From: Agrobacterium cucumeris
Lineage (GTDB): Bacteria; Pseudomonadota; Alphaproteobacteria; Rhizobiales; Rhizobiaceae
Length of the DNA stretch: 64,000 nucleotides
NCBI RefSeq assembly: GCF_030036535.1
Contig: NZ_CP080387.1
Coordinates: 1,736,001-1,800,000 of the forward strand
Direction of reading: 5' to 3'
Shown here in pieces: positions 1-10,220 of the stretch. The position numbers and the translations under genes are program-made. Each line of letters opens with the position of its first letter. The first letter of the stretch is position 1. The notes beneath the pieces are model-generated. The model was not told where the DNA came from. It saw only the letters and a program-made list of their open reading frames with translations, and made no database searches.

Positions 1-1737
<1,737 letters not shown>

Positions 1738-1915
1738 TGCGCAACGATCAATCAGGCGGGTGGCGATAGATTTGCCCCCGCTTCAGCGTTGTGCGTGGCA
1801 GAACAGCTTCCGATCATAGCCGAAGTAGTTCCAATATAGGTTCACGGCCGCTTTACGTCCGGAAATGCGTAAAACACAAAGCACGTCGAGCGCCTCCGTT
1901 TAACCGGATACTGTT

Positions 1916-2518
1916 CTAACCTTCGCAGCGGCTGACCCGCGTCGCAATCTGCGCTGCTCCAAACACCTTCACCAGATCCGCATCGATGGACATCGGAATG
2001 TAGTCCTCATTTTCCGCAGGCTTGATATAGGTCGAGAAATAAATCGGCCCACTCGGCAGGGTGCCGGCGACGCAGACCCGCAATATCTCTATTTCCGTGC
2101 TGCCGCGGATGCGCGGCCCCTCGATGCGCGAGCGGCGCACCTTCTCCTGCAATGCGGTGAGCCGCGCCACATCCTCGGGCTTTATTCTCCACGCGGTTGT
2201 GCCCCATCCGGCCCGGTTTTTCGCCTTGAACCGGGCGCGGTCAGCCTCAGACATATCTTCTTCGATCAGCCCGAATGTTTCGACAGTCTTGTCCTTAACT
2301 CCATCGGTGGCGCTGCGGATGATCATCACCGCATCACCGGCACGGAGTGAAAGGAAGGTAGGAAGCTGCAACCCCACCCGCACATGCTCGAAATTCATCG
2401 TCAGAAAATCGAGGCGCATCAGCTTGGGAATACTGGAAATCGGCGTGGTCATGCAGCCGGAGAGAAATACGATCAAAATAAGCAGTGGTTTGAAACGCGA
2501 TAATGTCAATGTCATCAT
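1916..2518 (-). CDS. Putative lipoprotein of unknown function
   Basis: About 200 residues. The N-terminus has a hydrophobic stretch (LLILIVFLSGC) ending in a lipobox, with Cys22 as the expected lipidated residue, so an envelope lipoprotein is likely. The rest is a soluble domain that I do not recognise, with two late cysteines. The frame extends upstream to 2584, but that longer form would put 22 extra residues before the signal, so I prefer the ATG at 2518 (a second ATG follows at 2515). No strong ribosome binding site is visible for either choice. It is divergent from the esterase gene. Function is not assignable from sequence. Confidence 0.65.
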   Translation of the reverse strand: MMTLTLSRFKPLLILIVFLSGCMTTPISSIPKLMRLDFLTMNFEHVRVGLQLPTFLSLRAGDAVMIIRSATDGVKDKTVETFGLIEEDMSEADRARFKAKNRAGWGTTAWRIKPEDVARLTALQEKVRRSRIEGPRIRGSTEIEILRVCVAGTLPSGPIYFSTYIKPAENEDYIPMSIDADLVKVFGAAQIATRVSRCEG

Positions 2519-2694
2519 GAAACCCAGAAGACTGTGGCGCAATATGAATGGCCGCCGCATCGAAATTCCCGAAGCTGAAGCCATTAGATCGCCCGCAAAC
2601 TTGCAAGGAGAGCATTACCGCAACATTATGCCCTGACGACGCGGTTCCCACGAACGTGGATTATCGTCTGGAGATAGCAGCAGGGAGACACGGC

Positions 2695-3663
2695 ATGCAT
2701 CGAAAAAATCTGGCGGCCTTCTGCCTTTTGCTTTCCTGCGGACCAGCCTTCTCCGGACAGATCGAGGATGCGACTTTCCAGAGCGCCGCCCTCAACGCGC
2801 CGCTTCCCGTCAACATCTATCGCCCGGACGGCACGCCGCCCGAAAACGGCTGGCCGGTGCTCTATCTCCTGCATGGCCATGATGGCGACCAGAATAGCTG
2901 GCGCGATCTCGGCAACATCGAAAAGACCCTCGATACGCTCATTGAAGCAGGCACCATCCGTCCGCTGGTGGTCGTCATGCCCGGCGTCAAGAACAGCTGG
3001 TACGTCGATTCCGCCGCCGTCGGCGGCCCCGGCGACTATGAAACGGCACTGACCGGCGATCTGCGCCACCAGATCGAAAAAACCCTGCCGGTGCGCAAGG
3101 ATCGTGAAGGCCGCGCCATTGCCGGCCTTTCCATGGGCGGTTTCGGTGCCCTGCATCTCGCCTATGGCCACGAAGACCTCTATGGCGCCGTCGTCAGCCT
3201 GTCCGGCGCGATCTGGCAGAACGTGCCCGCCTCCGATCTCGACAAGACACCCGCCGAATTGAAGCTCATTCAGGACAGCGCCTTTTTCCATCAGGTCGAC
3301 CGCACCACCATCACCAGCGGCATCGTGCTGCCTTCCACCGGTGACCATTTTTCCGGCGCCTTCGGCACGCCCTTCGATGCAAGGCTCTTTAACGAGAAAA
3401 ACGTCTTCACCCTCGTCGCCCAGCACGTCGCCGAAAGCGAGGATCTTCCCGCCACCTATCTGACCGTAGGGGATGATGACGGCTTCTTCCTCTGGCGCGG
3501 CGCCATCGCCCTGCATGAGACCCTACAGGCCGACAAGCGCAAATCCGAACTGCGGGTGACCGATGGCGATCACGTCTGGTCAGTGTGGAAAGTTTCGATC
3601 ATCGACGCGCTGAAGTTCATCGACAGCGAATGGGACAAGGCAGCGGATGTTGCGCAAGATTGA
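2695..3663 (+). CDS. Secreted esterase, putative-esterase (EstD/S-formylglutathione hydrolase-like) family
   Basis: 322 residues, alpha/beta-hydrolase fold. A signal peptide (NLAAFCLLLSCGPAFSGQ) opens the protein, so the product should be exported. The strand-loop LLYLLHGHDGD-type segment and the nucleophile elbow GLSMGGFG (Ser at about residue 146) match the putative esterase family (PF00756). The C-terminal DGDHVWSVW supplies a likely catalytic His. The ATG at 2695 is preceded by CAGGGAGA and sits right before the signal peptide; the longer frame upstream would bury the signal. The substrate is unknown; family members cleave short acyl esters, mycolates or siderophore esters. It is a single gene, divergent from the lipoprotein gene. 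Confidence 0.8.
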   Translation: MHRKNLAAFCLLLSCGPAFSGQIEDATFQSAALNAPLPVNIYRPDGTPPENGWPVLYLLHGHDGDQNSWRDLGNIEKTLDTLIEAGTIRPLVVVMPGVKNSWYVDSAAVGGPGDYETALTGDLRHQIEKTLPVRKDREGRAIAGLSMGGFGALHLAYGHEDLYGAVVSLSGAIWQNVPASDLDKTPAELKLIQDSAFFHQVDRTTITSGIVLPSTGDHFSGAFGTPFDARLFNEKNVFTLVAQHVAESEDLPATYLTVGDDDGFFLWRGAIALHETLQADKRKSELRVTDGDHVWSVWKVSIIDALKFIDSEWDKAADVAQD

Positions 3664-3697
3664 GGAACCCGCCGTCTTCACGGCTTGATCAGCCTGA

Positions 3698-4123
3698 TCA
3701 TTTGCCGGCCCGCTTTTTCCCGGTTTTCACCGACGCGTTCAACGCCACGGCAACCTGGATCAACGTTATCAACGCCTCCTCGTCCACGATGTCCCCTTCG
3801 TGTAAATCGATCGCCCGCCGCATATTGCCCTCAAGGCTCGAATTGAACAGGCCCGCAGGATCCGCGAGTGAAGCACCCTTGGCGAAGGTCATCTTCACGG
3901 CGTTCTTGTAGGTTTCACCGGTGCACAGAATGCCCGCATGCGACCAAACCGGCACACCGCGCCATTTCACTTCTTCAATCACCTCCGGATCAGCCTTTTT
4001 GATCAGCGCGCGGACATGCGCGAGCATATCACCCCGCCAGTCGCCAAGCTCGGCGATCTTGCCGTCAATGAAGTCCGATGCTGCGATTTCCTCCGCACCT
4101 TTCTCCGCCGTCGTTTTTGCCAT
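3698..4123 (-). CDS. DUF1801 domain protein (YdhG-like)
   Basis: 141 residues with the pattern of the DUF1801 family: an N-terminal helix, then KKADPEVIEEVKWRGVPVW, then KNAVKMTFAKGASL and a basic end (KTGKKRAGK). Family members are small cytosolic proteins of unclear function, some related to iron-regulated frataxin-fold proteins. It ends 34 bp from the esterase stop (convergent) and is divergent from the PRC-barrel gene, with a 163-bp intergenic region between. Confidence 0.8.
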   Translation of the reverse strand: MAKTTAEKGAEEIAASDFIDGKIAELGDWRGDMLAHVRALIKKADPEVIEEVKWRGVPVWSHAGILCTGETYKNAVKMTFAKGASLADPAGLFNSSLEGNMRRAIDLHEGDIVDEEALITLIQVAVALNASVKTGKKRAGK

Positions 4124-4286
4124 GACACTCTCCCGATTTCACCGCGCCGCCGTTGCCGGCCTGCCCCGCGACTGTTTCGTCTTTCAGCATAGACCAAATT
4201 TTCATGCCATCCCACGCGGAACCAAATTCACGCTTCGCCGTTTCCTTACCGAACGAAACGTTCAGCATACAAAGGGAAGAAACATC

Positions 4287-4742
4287 ATGAAAATCAAGGT
4301 CATCGCGCTCGCTGCCGCGGCAGTGCTCTCCTCTTCCGTGGCTTTTGCCCAGACGGCCACCACGGCCCCTGCCGCCGGCGCGGATGCCGCTTTGTCCGGC
4401 CCCGGCATCACCATGGGCACCAAGGCCAACGGCCCGCTGAAGTTCGTGAATGTCCAGAAGACCGATCTCACCGCCTCCCAGCTCGACGGTCTCGACATCT
4501 ACAATGCCCAGAACGAAAACATCGGCGAAATCGAAGATGTCGTCATCGGCGACGGCAAGTCGGTGATCGGCCTTGTGGCCAGCGTCGGCGGTTTCCTCGG
4601 CATCGACAAGAGCTACGTGGTGCTCGACCCGGCCTCGGTCGCGGTCAACAACGACAACGGCACCTGGAAGGCCTATGTCGACACCACCAAGGAAGCGCTG
4701 CAAAATGCGCCGAAGCTCGACTACGACAAGCTGGACGACTGA
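4287..4742 (+). CDS. Secreted PRC-barrel domain protein
   Basis: 151 residues. There is a clear cleavable signal peptide (KVIALAAAAVLSSSVAFA, cut before QTATT), then a linker rich in Ala, Thr and Pro, then a PRC-barrel domain (LDIYNAQNENIGEIEDVVIG through KSYVVLDPASVAV). PRC barrels are small beta-barrels found in photosystem H subunits, RimM and many alphaproteobacterial periplasmic proteins. The ATG at 4287 follows AAGGGAAGAAAC. The gene stands alone and ends in a strong hairpin terminator. The likely location is the periplasm; the role is unknown. Confidence 0.85.
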   Translation: MKIKVIALAAAAVLSSSVAFAQTATTAPAAGADAALSGPGITMGTKANGPLKFVNVQKTDLTASQLDGLDIYNAQNENIGEIEDVVIGDGKSVIGLVASVGGFLGIDKSYVVLDPASVAVNNDNGTWKAYVDTTKEALQNAPKLDYDKLDD

Positions 4743-4765
4743 TTACCCCTGCAGTCGCAAGCTTG

Positions 4766-4795
4766 CCCCCGCGATCCGTCATCGCGGGGGTTTTT
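4766..4795 (+). terminator. Rho-independent terminator after the PRC-barrel gene
   Basis: A perfect 10-bp stem (CCCCCGCGAT / ATCGCGGGGG) with a 5-base loop is followed by five T's. It sits 23 bp after the stop codon at 4742. Confidence 0.9.
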
Positions 4796-4902
4796 CCTGT
4801 GTTATATTCCGGCGGGGCATCTGGTAATCCCATCGCACAGACCCTTGCCTGACAGCCCGCCTCTCGCCTATCTTCGGCTCGCAAATCACCAAGGATCCAT
4901 GC

Positions 4903-5514
4903 GTGCCCGCCAAGACCCTCTCCGCCCTCGCCACCAGCACCGTCATGATGTTGCTAAGCGCCGTTCCGCTGTTCGCGCAATCCACCGGCTGGAAACCCGC
5001 AGAGCAGATAAAAACCTATGCCATCAGCGGCAATACCGGCGGTGCTTTGTACCAGTCGATCGGCGAACGCGGCCCGACTGCCGGCGTACAGGCGATCGCC
5101 CACACGACCTTCAAGCTGACCTGGCGGCGGGATTATCGTCCGCAGCCAGACGGCGCCTGTGTGCTGGCCACCGCAAGGCCCAATCTCACCATCATCTACA
5201 CCTGGCCGAAAGCACCGGCGCAATTGCCACCCGCCGTTGCCGCCAGCTGGAAAACCTTCATTTCCGGCGTCGAAACCCATGAGCGTGTCCATGGCGAACA
5301 TATTCTCGACATGGTGCAGAAGATCGAAGCCTTCAGCACGGGTCTGAGGGCGGAAAACGATCCGAAATGCCAGAAGGTGCGGGTTGTCCTGCAGCAACGG
5401 CTGGGCGAGCTTTCCAACGAGCAGCGCCAGCGCGGCCGTGATTTCGACCGCGACGAGCTTTCCCCCGGCGGGCGGGTGCACAAGCTCATTCTCGCGCTGG
5501 TCAACGGGCCCTGA
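4903..5514 (+). CDS. DUF922 family secreted putative zinc protease
   Basis: 203 residues from a GTG start; AAGGA lies about 7 bases upstream at 4891. The N-terminus is a signal peptide (ALATSTVMMLLSAVPLFAQ). The metal-binding signature HERVH is at residues 126-130 with another His at 133, typical of DUF922 predicted Zn-dependent secreted proteases. The domain also has Trp and Tyr residues conserved in the family (FKLTWRRDY). The in-frame ATG at 4899 belongs to another frame, which supports the GTG choice. The stop is 7 bp from the end of the convergent J-domain gene. Catalytic activity is inferred from the HExxH-like motif only. Confidence 0.75.
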   Translation: MPAKTLSALATSTVMMLLSAVPLFAQSTGWKPAEQIKTYAISGNTGGALYQSIGERGPTAGVQAIAHTTFKLTWRRDYRPQPDGACVLATARPNLTIIYTWPKAPAQLPPAVAASWKTFISGVETHERVHGEHILDMVQKIEAFSTGLRAENDPKCQKVRVVLQQRLGELSNEQRQRGRDFDRDELSPGGRVHKLILALVNGP

Positions 5515-5521
5515 AGAGCGA

Positions 5522-6124
5522 TTATTCCGCCGCCTCGCCCTTCAGCAGCGGCTCGGACAGCACCATGGTCTCCAGCTCATAGGAATAGCCCTCGAGCATC
5601 GTATAGGCCTGCTCGATTGCCTCGATCTGGGCCTCCGCATTGCGGATGGCTTCGGCGATCGACTGGCTGCGGGCGCGCAGCATGGAACTCAGCACATCGG
5701 TCTCCGGCTTGCGGCCGAGACGATCCATGTGTTTGCGAACCCGGGTGCGGTGCCGCTCAAGTTCCAGAATGTGGAAGCGGCTTTTGAGAATGTCGTCGGT
5801 CAGCTTGCGACGCATGGCGGCCACGGGATCAAAGCTTCCGGGTTCGCGCTCATCCAGAATGAACTCGTTGACCAGTGTTTCCAGCATCAGCAGGCCCTTC
5901 AGGTCCTTGGCGTCGGCAAGCTGTGGATCGTAACCCGTATCGTCGAACACCTTGCGGCGCACCGGATCCTTCAAAAGCTCGTAGGCCGTCTGCAGGCGGG
6001 CGAATTGATCGGCGTCGCCACCGCTGTCGGGATGGGCCGCCTTGGCAACCTTACGATAGGCCGACTTGACCGCCGCCTCGTCGGCATCGCGCTCCACGCC
6101 AAGCAAAACATAGGGATCGATCAC
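5522..6124 (-). CDS. J-domain (DnaJ-like) protein
   Basis: 200 residues. The N-terminal J domain (about 1-68) carries the HPD tripeptide needed to stimulate DnaK (KAAHPDSGGD) and ends with the typical VFDDTGYDP. There is no G/F-rich region, zinc finger or substrate-binding domain of full DnaJ. The C-terminal 130 residues are helical and charged and likely form a coiled coil. It is therefore a type III J protein, probably a specialised DnaK co-chaperone. A broad gap with no obvious promoter separates it from the NTF2-like gene. Confidence 0.85.
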   Translation of the reverse strand: MIDPYVLLGVERDADEAAVKSAYRKVAKAAHPDSGGDADQFARLQTAYELLKDPVRRKVFDDTGYDPQLADAKDLKGLLMLETLVNEFILDEREPGSFDPVAAMRRKLTDDILKSRFHILELERHRTRVRKHMDRLGRKPETDVLSSMLRARSQSIAEAIRNAEAQIEAIEQAYTMLEGYSYELETMVLSEPLLKGEAAE

Positions 6125-6521
6125 AAAAACACCTTCAAACGCAAACTGTTACCCGCATGCCCGATACCACCGTCGCAGGACCTGCGGGCGGATCATAGGC
6201 CAAATCCGCCCCGCACGGCACCCCGCACCGGCGGTTAAACCGGCAAAGCCCACATAAAAGCCTCATGGCACGCCGCAGGACGACCGGCGGAAAAGCCCTT
6301 GATGCCGAAATTTGTCGGACCCAAGGCGACTATAATGACAGGCGGGACAAAATTGTGGAAAGCGGCAGCAAAACATGCCGCCACTCCACCCGCCGCCTTT
6401 GCGGCAGGCCACCGTAAAACACTTTTGCGAAGGCGTAAGGAGCGCGTTTTCAGGAGGTTATGGTGGAAACTCACCAACGGGTGTAAGCTCGGCTTTTGGA
6501 TCTGAAGGGAGGGATGATCCG
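6125..6521. other. Intergenic region (397 bp) between the J-domain and NTF2-like genes
   Basis: No convincing gene. It must hold the promoters of the two divergent flanking genes. A TATAAT is present at about 6330, but the nearest TTG-type -35 is only 13 bp away, so I do not call a promoter. A tiny frame of 8 codons lies at 6460-6486 behind AGGAGG. The segment just before 6522 has the ribosome binding site AAGGGAGG used for the NTF2-like gene. Confidence 0.5.
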
Positions 6522-6875
6522 ATGCCGCAAACCATTACCCAGACCGTCACGGACTATGTGCACGCCATGGCCTATGCCGATGAGAGCCTGATGCGTGACG
6601 TTTTCGATCCGCGCGCCAGCATTGTCGGCACCTTCGAAGGGGAGACCGAATGGCTGTCCCTGGAGGACTTCGTTGACCAGATGCGAAAAAACGAACGCGG
6701 CCTGCCGGATCACGACCCCACATTCGAAATCATGGGCATCGACAAGGAGGGCGACAGCGCTTCGGTGAAGCTGACGACAAGTTTCGATGGCATGGATTTT
6801 TACGAATATCTGTCCCTGCTGGAACACGACGGCAACTGGTCGATCGTGCACAAGCTCTACCACATCAAGAGGTAG
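6522..6875 (+). CDS. NTF2/SnoaL-like (putative lumazine-binding) small protein
   Basis: 117 residues; the ATG at 6522 follows AAGGGAGG. The pattern of an N-terminal helix (TVTDYVHAMAYADESLMRDVFDPRA), a central strand region and the C-terminal GNWSIVHKLYHIK is that of the NTF2-like superfamily, closest to the putative lumazine-binding group (PF12893). Such proteins are cytosolic alpha+beta cones that bind small ligands or act as dehydratase-like enzymes. No catalytic residue can be assigned. It is followed 60 bp later by the oppositely oriented tRNA-Thr gene. Confidence 0.7.
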   Translation: MPQTITQTVTDYVHAMAYADESLMRDVFDPRASIVGTFEGETEWLSLEDFVDQMRKNERGLPDHDPTFEIMGIDKEGDSASVKLTTSFDGMDFYEYLSLLEHDGNWSIVHKLYHIKR

Positions 6876-6935
6876 GTGCGGTCCGGAAAAGCAACGAAAG
6901 TGCGGATGGGGGCAGGTTCAAGCTATTGAAAATAC

Positions 6936-7011
<76 letters not shown>

Positions 7012-7221
7012 AATCCAGTGCCTTGCCAACTATCAGATTCTGACTTGGTGTAAAGCAAAAACTGATGACACTGCATCAGCGAATAGCTTCTCCACATCAC
7101 CTGCGCTCGTCGTCCCCTTGACTATCATCGCGGCAAAGGCCCGGAAAATAAGCGAAGTATTTACGCAGCGGCGGTAAGATGGCGATGAAACATAACCATT
7201 GCAGCGAGAACGACGCCTCAG

Positions 7222-8961
7222 ATGCGCGCGAGCATACAGAAAATACAGCTGACAGGCACGATCGTCATCGCCGCGAGTTCAATACTGCTGGCCACTCTGG
7301 CCGCAGTGCCAAGTGTCGCCAATTATCTGCGTTACCGCACCAATGCTGCCCAGCTCACCCGTTTCGAAACTGCACTTCAGTCCGCATGGCTGATTTCGGC
7401 CGAGCGCGGCCCTGCAAACAATCTGATGGGCGCATCCGCCCCCGATCCGAAGCTGGTGGAAGGGCTTGCGGCTGCACGCAAGGCGACGGATGACAAGCTG
7501 TCGGAACTTGAAGTTTCCTTCACCGAGGAAATCAAGGCCCAGCCTGAATTTGCCAAATCACTCGCCGAAACCCGCCAGAAACTGGCGCAATCCCGTGAAG
7601 CCGTGGATCGGGTTGCCGCACTGCCCCCTGCCACACGCAGCCAAAGCGCCATGTCCAGCGCGATTTTATCGATGTTCAAGGCGGCTGACAGCGTCAACCT
7701 GCTGCGCGGCAAGGTGGCACGCGCCGTCATCAAGGTCACGCCTGAAGTGGCGATCGATATCACCATGACCGGCACCGCCGGCGTGATGCGCGACAGGATC
7801 GGGCGGCTCGGCTCTTATGTGGTGATGAGCCTGCGGGCAAACAGGCAGGAAAAGCTGGGATATCGTGCCAGGTTTGACAATGAGATGCAGAGCCTGCTGT
7901 CGCTGAAAGCGTCGCTGATCAACTACACCGCCGCCTATCTGTCGACGCCGCAACTGGACAAGGCGTTTCAGGACATGGAGACCTATTATTTCGGTCAGGC
8001 GCTGCGTTATGCGCAGAATACCATCGTGATAACCATGCCCTCCGCCCAGCCGAGCATTCTTGAATTCTCCAGGAACTATATTGCCGGCATGCGCTCGTCC
8101 GATACGCTGCGCGACCTCATTCTCGCCGAAACCCGGGCAAGACTCGAAAAAAGGAAGAACGAGGCTCTGGTCTTTGGTGCAGCATCCCTTCTTCTGGCCG
8201 CCTTCGCGGTTCTGGTTCTGCTGCGGCTTACTTCCGTCTATAGAACGGCGCTGTTCCAGCCTATGCAATCCGTCCGGGCGCAGATCGCCGCGATCGCCGC
8301 CGGAGACCTTTCCGAAGCCCGGTGTGAAGACAGGGTTGCTCCGGAAGTGAAGAAGATGTTCGAGGAACTTGATTTCCTGCGTGAGCAGCTTCGCCAGAAG
8401 GGCGAAATGGAAAACCAGCAGCGCGCGCTGGCCGAGCAGCTTCGCACGCTCTCTGAAACCGATGCCTTGACAGGTGTCTTCAATCGCCGTGCGCTGGAAA
8501 GGGCCGTCCGCGCCATATTGAGCGGCGAGGAACAATATCAGTCGCTCGGCGTGATGATTGTCGATATCGACCACTTCAAATCGATCAACGATCGTTATGG
8601 CCACGCCATGGGCGACCTCGCGCTGCAAAAGACGGCGGGGCTTTTGCGCAGCGCGTTGCGCAAGAACGATATTCTGGCCCGTTACGGCGGTGAGGAATTC
8701 GTCGTCGTGCTGCAGGATGTCAGCCACGCGACCGCGACGGCAACCGCCGACCGCCTTCGCCGTCTGATCGAAGCGCAGATGATCGATGAGCAAAGCGGCC
8801 TGTCGCTGACGGCAAGCTTTGGCGTGGTGTGGCAGGAAGCGCGGGCGATAAACAGCTGGGACGAGTTGATCGCAATCGCCGACGACCGGCTTTATGAAGC
8901 CAAGCGTGCCGGCCGCAACCGCGTCTGGGCCACCTATTTCCCAAAGGTCGCCAACGGATAG
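7222..8961 (+). CDS. Membrane-bound diguanylate cyclase (GGDEF) with HAMP-like linker
   Basis: 579 residues. An N-terminal membrane helix (TIVIAASSILLATLAAVPSV) is followed by a periplasmic region of about 280 residues with no recognised sensor family, then a second helix (ALVFGAASLLLAAFAVLVLL). A HAMP-like segment (FQPMQSVRAQIAAIAAGDLS) and a short coiled coil lead into a GGDEF domain. The active site GGEEF is at about 489-493, and an inhibitory I-site RKND (480-483) lies exactly five residues before it. The enzyme should make cyclic di-GMP from two GTP, be product-inhibited, and respond to an external signal. No EAL domain is present. Confidence 0.92.
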   Translation: MRASIQKIQLTGTIVIAASSILLATLAAVPSVANYLRYRTNAAQLTRFETALQSAWLISAERGPANNLMGASAPDPKLVEGLAAARKATDDKLSELEVSFTEEIKAQPEFAKSLAETRQKLAQSREAVDRVAALPPATRSQSAMSSAILSMFKAADSVNLLRGKVARAVIKVTPEVAIDITMTGTAGVMRDRIGRLGSYVVMSLRANRQEKLGYRARFDNEMQSLLSLKASLINYTAAYLSTPQLDKAFQDMETYYFGQALRYAQNTIVITMPSAQPSILEFSRNYIAGMRSSDTLRDLILAETRARLEKRKNEALVFGAASLLLAAFAVLVLLRLTSVYRTALFQPMQSVRAQIAAIAAGDLSEARCEDRVAPEVKKMFEELDFLREQLRQKGEMENQQRALAEQLRTLSETDALTGVFNRRALERAVRAILSGEEQYQSLGVMIVDIDHFKSINDRYGHAMGDLALQKTAGLLRSALRKNDILARYGGEEFVVVLQDVSHATATATADRLRRLIEAQMIDEQSGLSLTASFGVVWQEARAINSWDELIAIADDRLYEAKRAGRNRVWATYFPKVANG

Positions 8962-9051
8962 CTGCTGGCATGGATTGGCAAGCTGCCGGCGGCTGGAGCA
9001 TTTCCAGTCAGAACGGAAATCGTTTCTTACGTCGAAAAATGCGGAAATTCT

Positions 9052-10161
9052 CTAGATCAGGTCCAGCGTCATCACGACAGGGCAATGGTCGGAAGCCTTG
9101 GGGCGATCCCAGCCGGTGCGCGGATAACGCTCCACCTCCTGCCCCGGCGGAAAGATGGTGCGATACGGCTGGCCCGCCCGGATGATTTCAGGAGCCCTTG
9201 TCGCGTTGATTTCAGCCAGACGTGGTGAAAGCCAGATATAATCCAGCTGGCACAGATGCTGCTCCTGCGGCCCGCGAGAATGATAAAGCGTCCAGCGATC
9301 CATGACATCGCGGCGCATCATCGGATTGGTAACGAAATCATCGGCGGTGAAGACATCGAGCGCGCTCCTCGCCTCCTCGACAGGCGTGAAACTATAGCCA
9401 TTGCGCCGGTCGCCGGAAATCGCCACCCGCTCCTGATAGTCGTTCATATCGCCACAGATGGCGAAATTCTTGTTGCGCGTATTGCCGACGCCCCAGCGGT
9501 TTTCGATGATACGGCGCACGGCCATGGCTTCCGCCTCGCGGATCGGCATGGTGGCAAGCCGCGCATCGACCGGATCGCGGGAATTGGTCATGGATTTGAA
9601 ATGTGTGACGTAAAGCGTCAGCGGCTTGCCGCCGATCCGGAGGTCGATTTCCAGGCAATCCCGTTTGAAAATCTTGTCATCGATCTGGTTGGTGGCCGAA
9701 AGCGTCGGATTGAAGAGATCGAGATTGCGATAGGTCAGCGCCGCATGGCTCTTGATGTCGACCACCTCGATCTTGTCACCATCACGGGTCTGCTCGCGCA
9801 TGACGACAGCGACGTCGATGCCGCGGCTGTCATTGCCCTCGACCAGATATTTCTGCAGGTAGCCATTACCGACCATGCGGTAAAGATAACCATATTCGAA
9901 GGCCTGCAGTGCGGCCATGTTATCGACCTCCTGCAGGCAGAGAATGTCGGCATCCGCATCCGCTATGGCGAGCGCCGAAAGCTGGCGGGTATCGTCGGTG
10001 GAGGAGACTGTCCGTGCGCTTTCCAGCGCCTGATAGGTCGCCTCGTCCCTGATATCGAACAGCTGGATCGCCCTGTCGCGCCGCGTCTGGTTGCGAAAGC
10101 CGGTGAAATCAAAACGGGTGAGAAGATTTTCGATATTGAAGGTGGCAAGCCGAAGCGACAT
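9052..10161 (-). CDS. Endonuclease/exonuclease/phosphatase (EEP) superfamily protein
   Basis: 369 residues with EEP motifs in order: an N-terminal TFNIENL (metal-binding Asn), LCLQEVDN (catalytic Glu), YVTHFKS, ICGDMND (the D-x-N motif) and a C-terminal ASDHCPV with the catalytic His. Family members are Mg2+-dependent nucleases or phosphodiesterases. No signal peptide is seen, so the protein is probably cytosolic. It lies on the same strand downstream of the ABC importer genes but with a gap of about 60 bp, so co-transcription is possible but not shown. Confidence 0.85.
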   Translation of the reverse strand: MSLRLATFNIENLLTRFDFTGFRNQTRRDRAIQLFDIRDEATYQALESARTVSSTDDTRQLSALAIADADADILCLQEVDNMAALQAFEYGYLYRMVGNGYLQKYLVEGNDSRGIDVAVVMREQTRDGDKIEVVDIKSHAALTYRNLDLFNPTLSATNQIDDKIFKRDCLEIDLRIGGKPLTLYVTHFKSMTNSRDPVDARLATMPIREAEAMAVRRIIENRWGVGNTRNKNFAICGDMNDYQERVAISGDRRNGYSFTPVEEARSALDVFTADDFVTNPMMRRDVMDRWTLYHSRGPQEQHLCQLDYIWLSPRLAEINATRAPEIIRAGQPYRTIFPPGQEVERYPRTGWDRPKASDHCPVVMTLDLI

Positions 10162-10220
10162 GGTTCATTCCTATTGCTGGAAGGAAAGCTTAACCGCTCC
10201 GGCCCTGTCTCGCCAATAGT

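Noticed and set aside
6305..6335. Sigma-70 promoter around TATAAT near 6330
   Set aside because: The only TTG-type -35 is 13 bp away instead of 16-18, and no other -35 fits.
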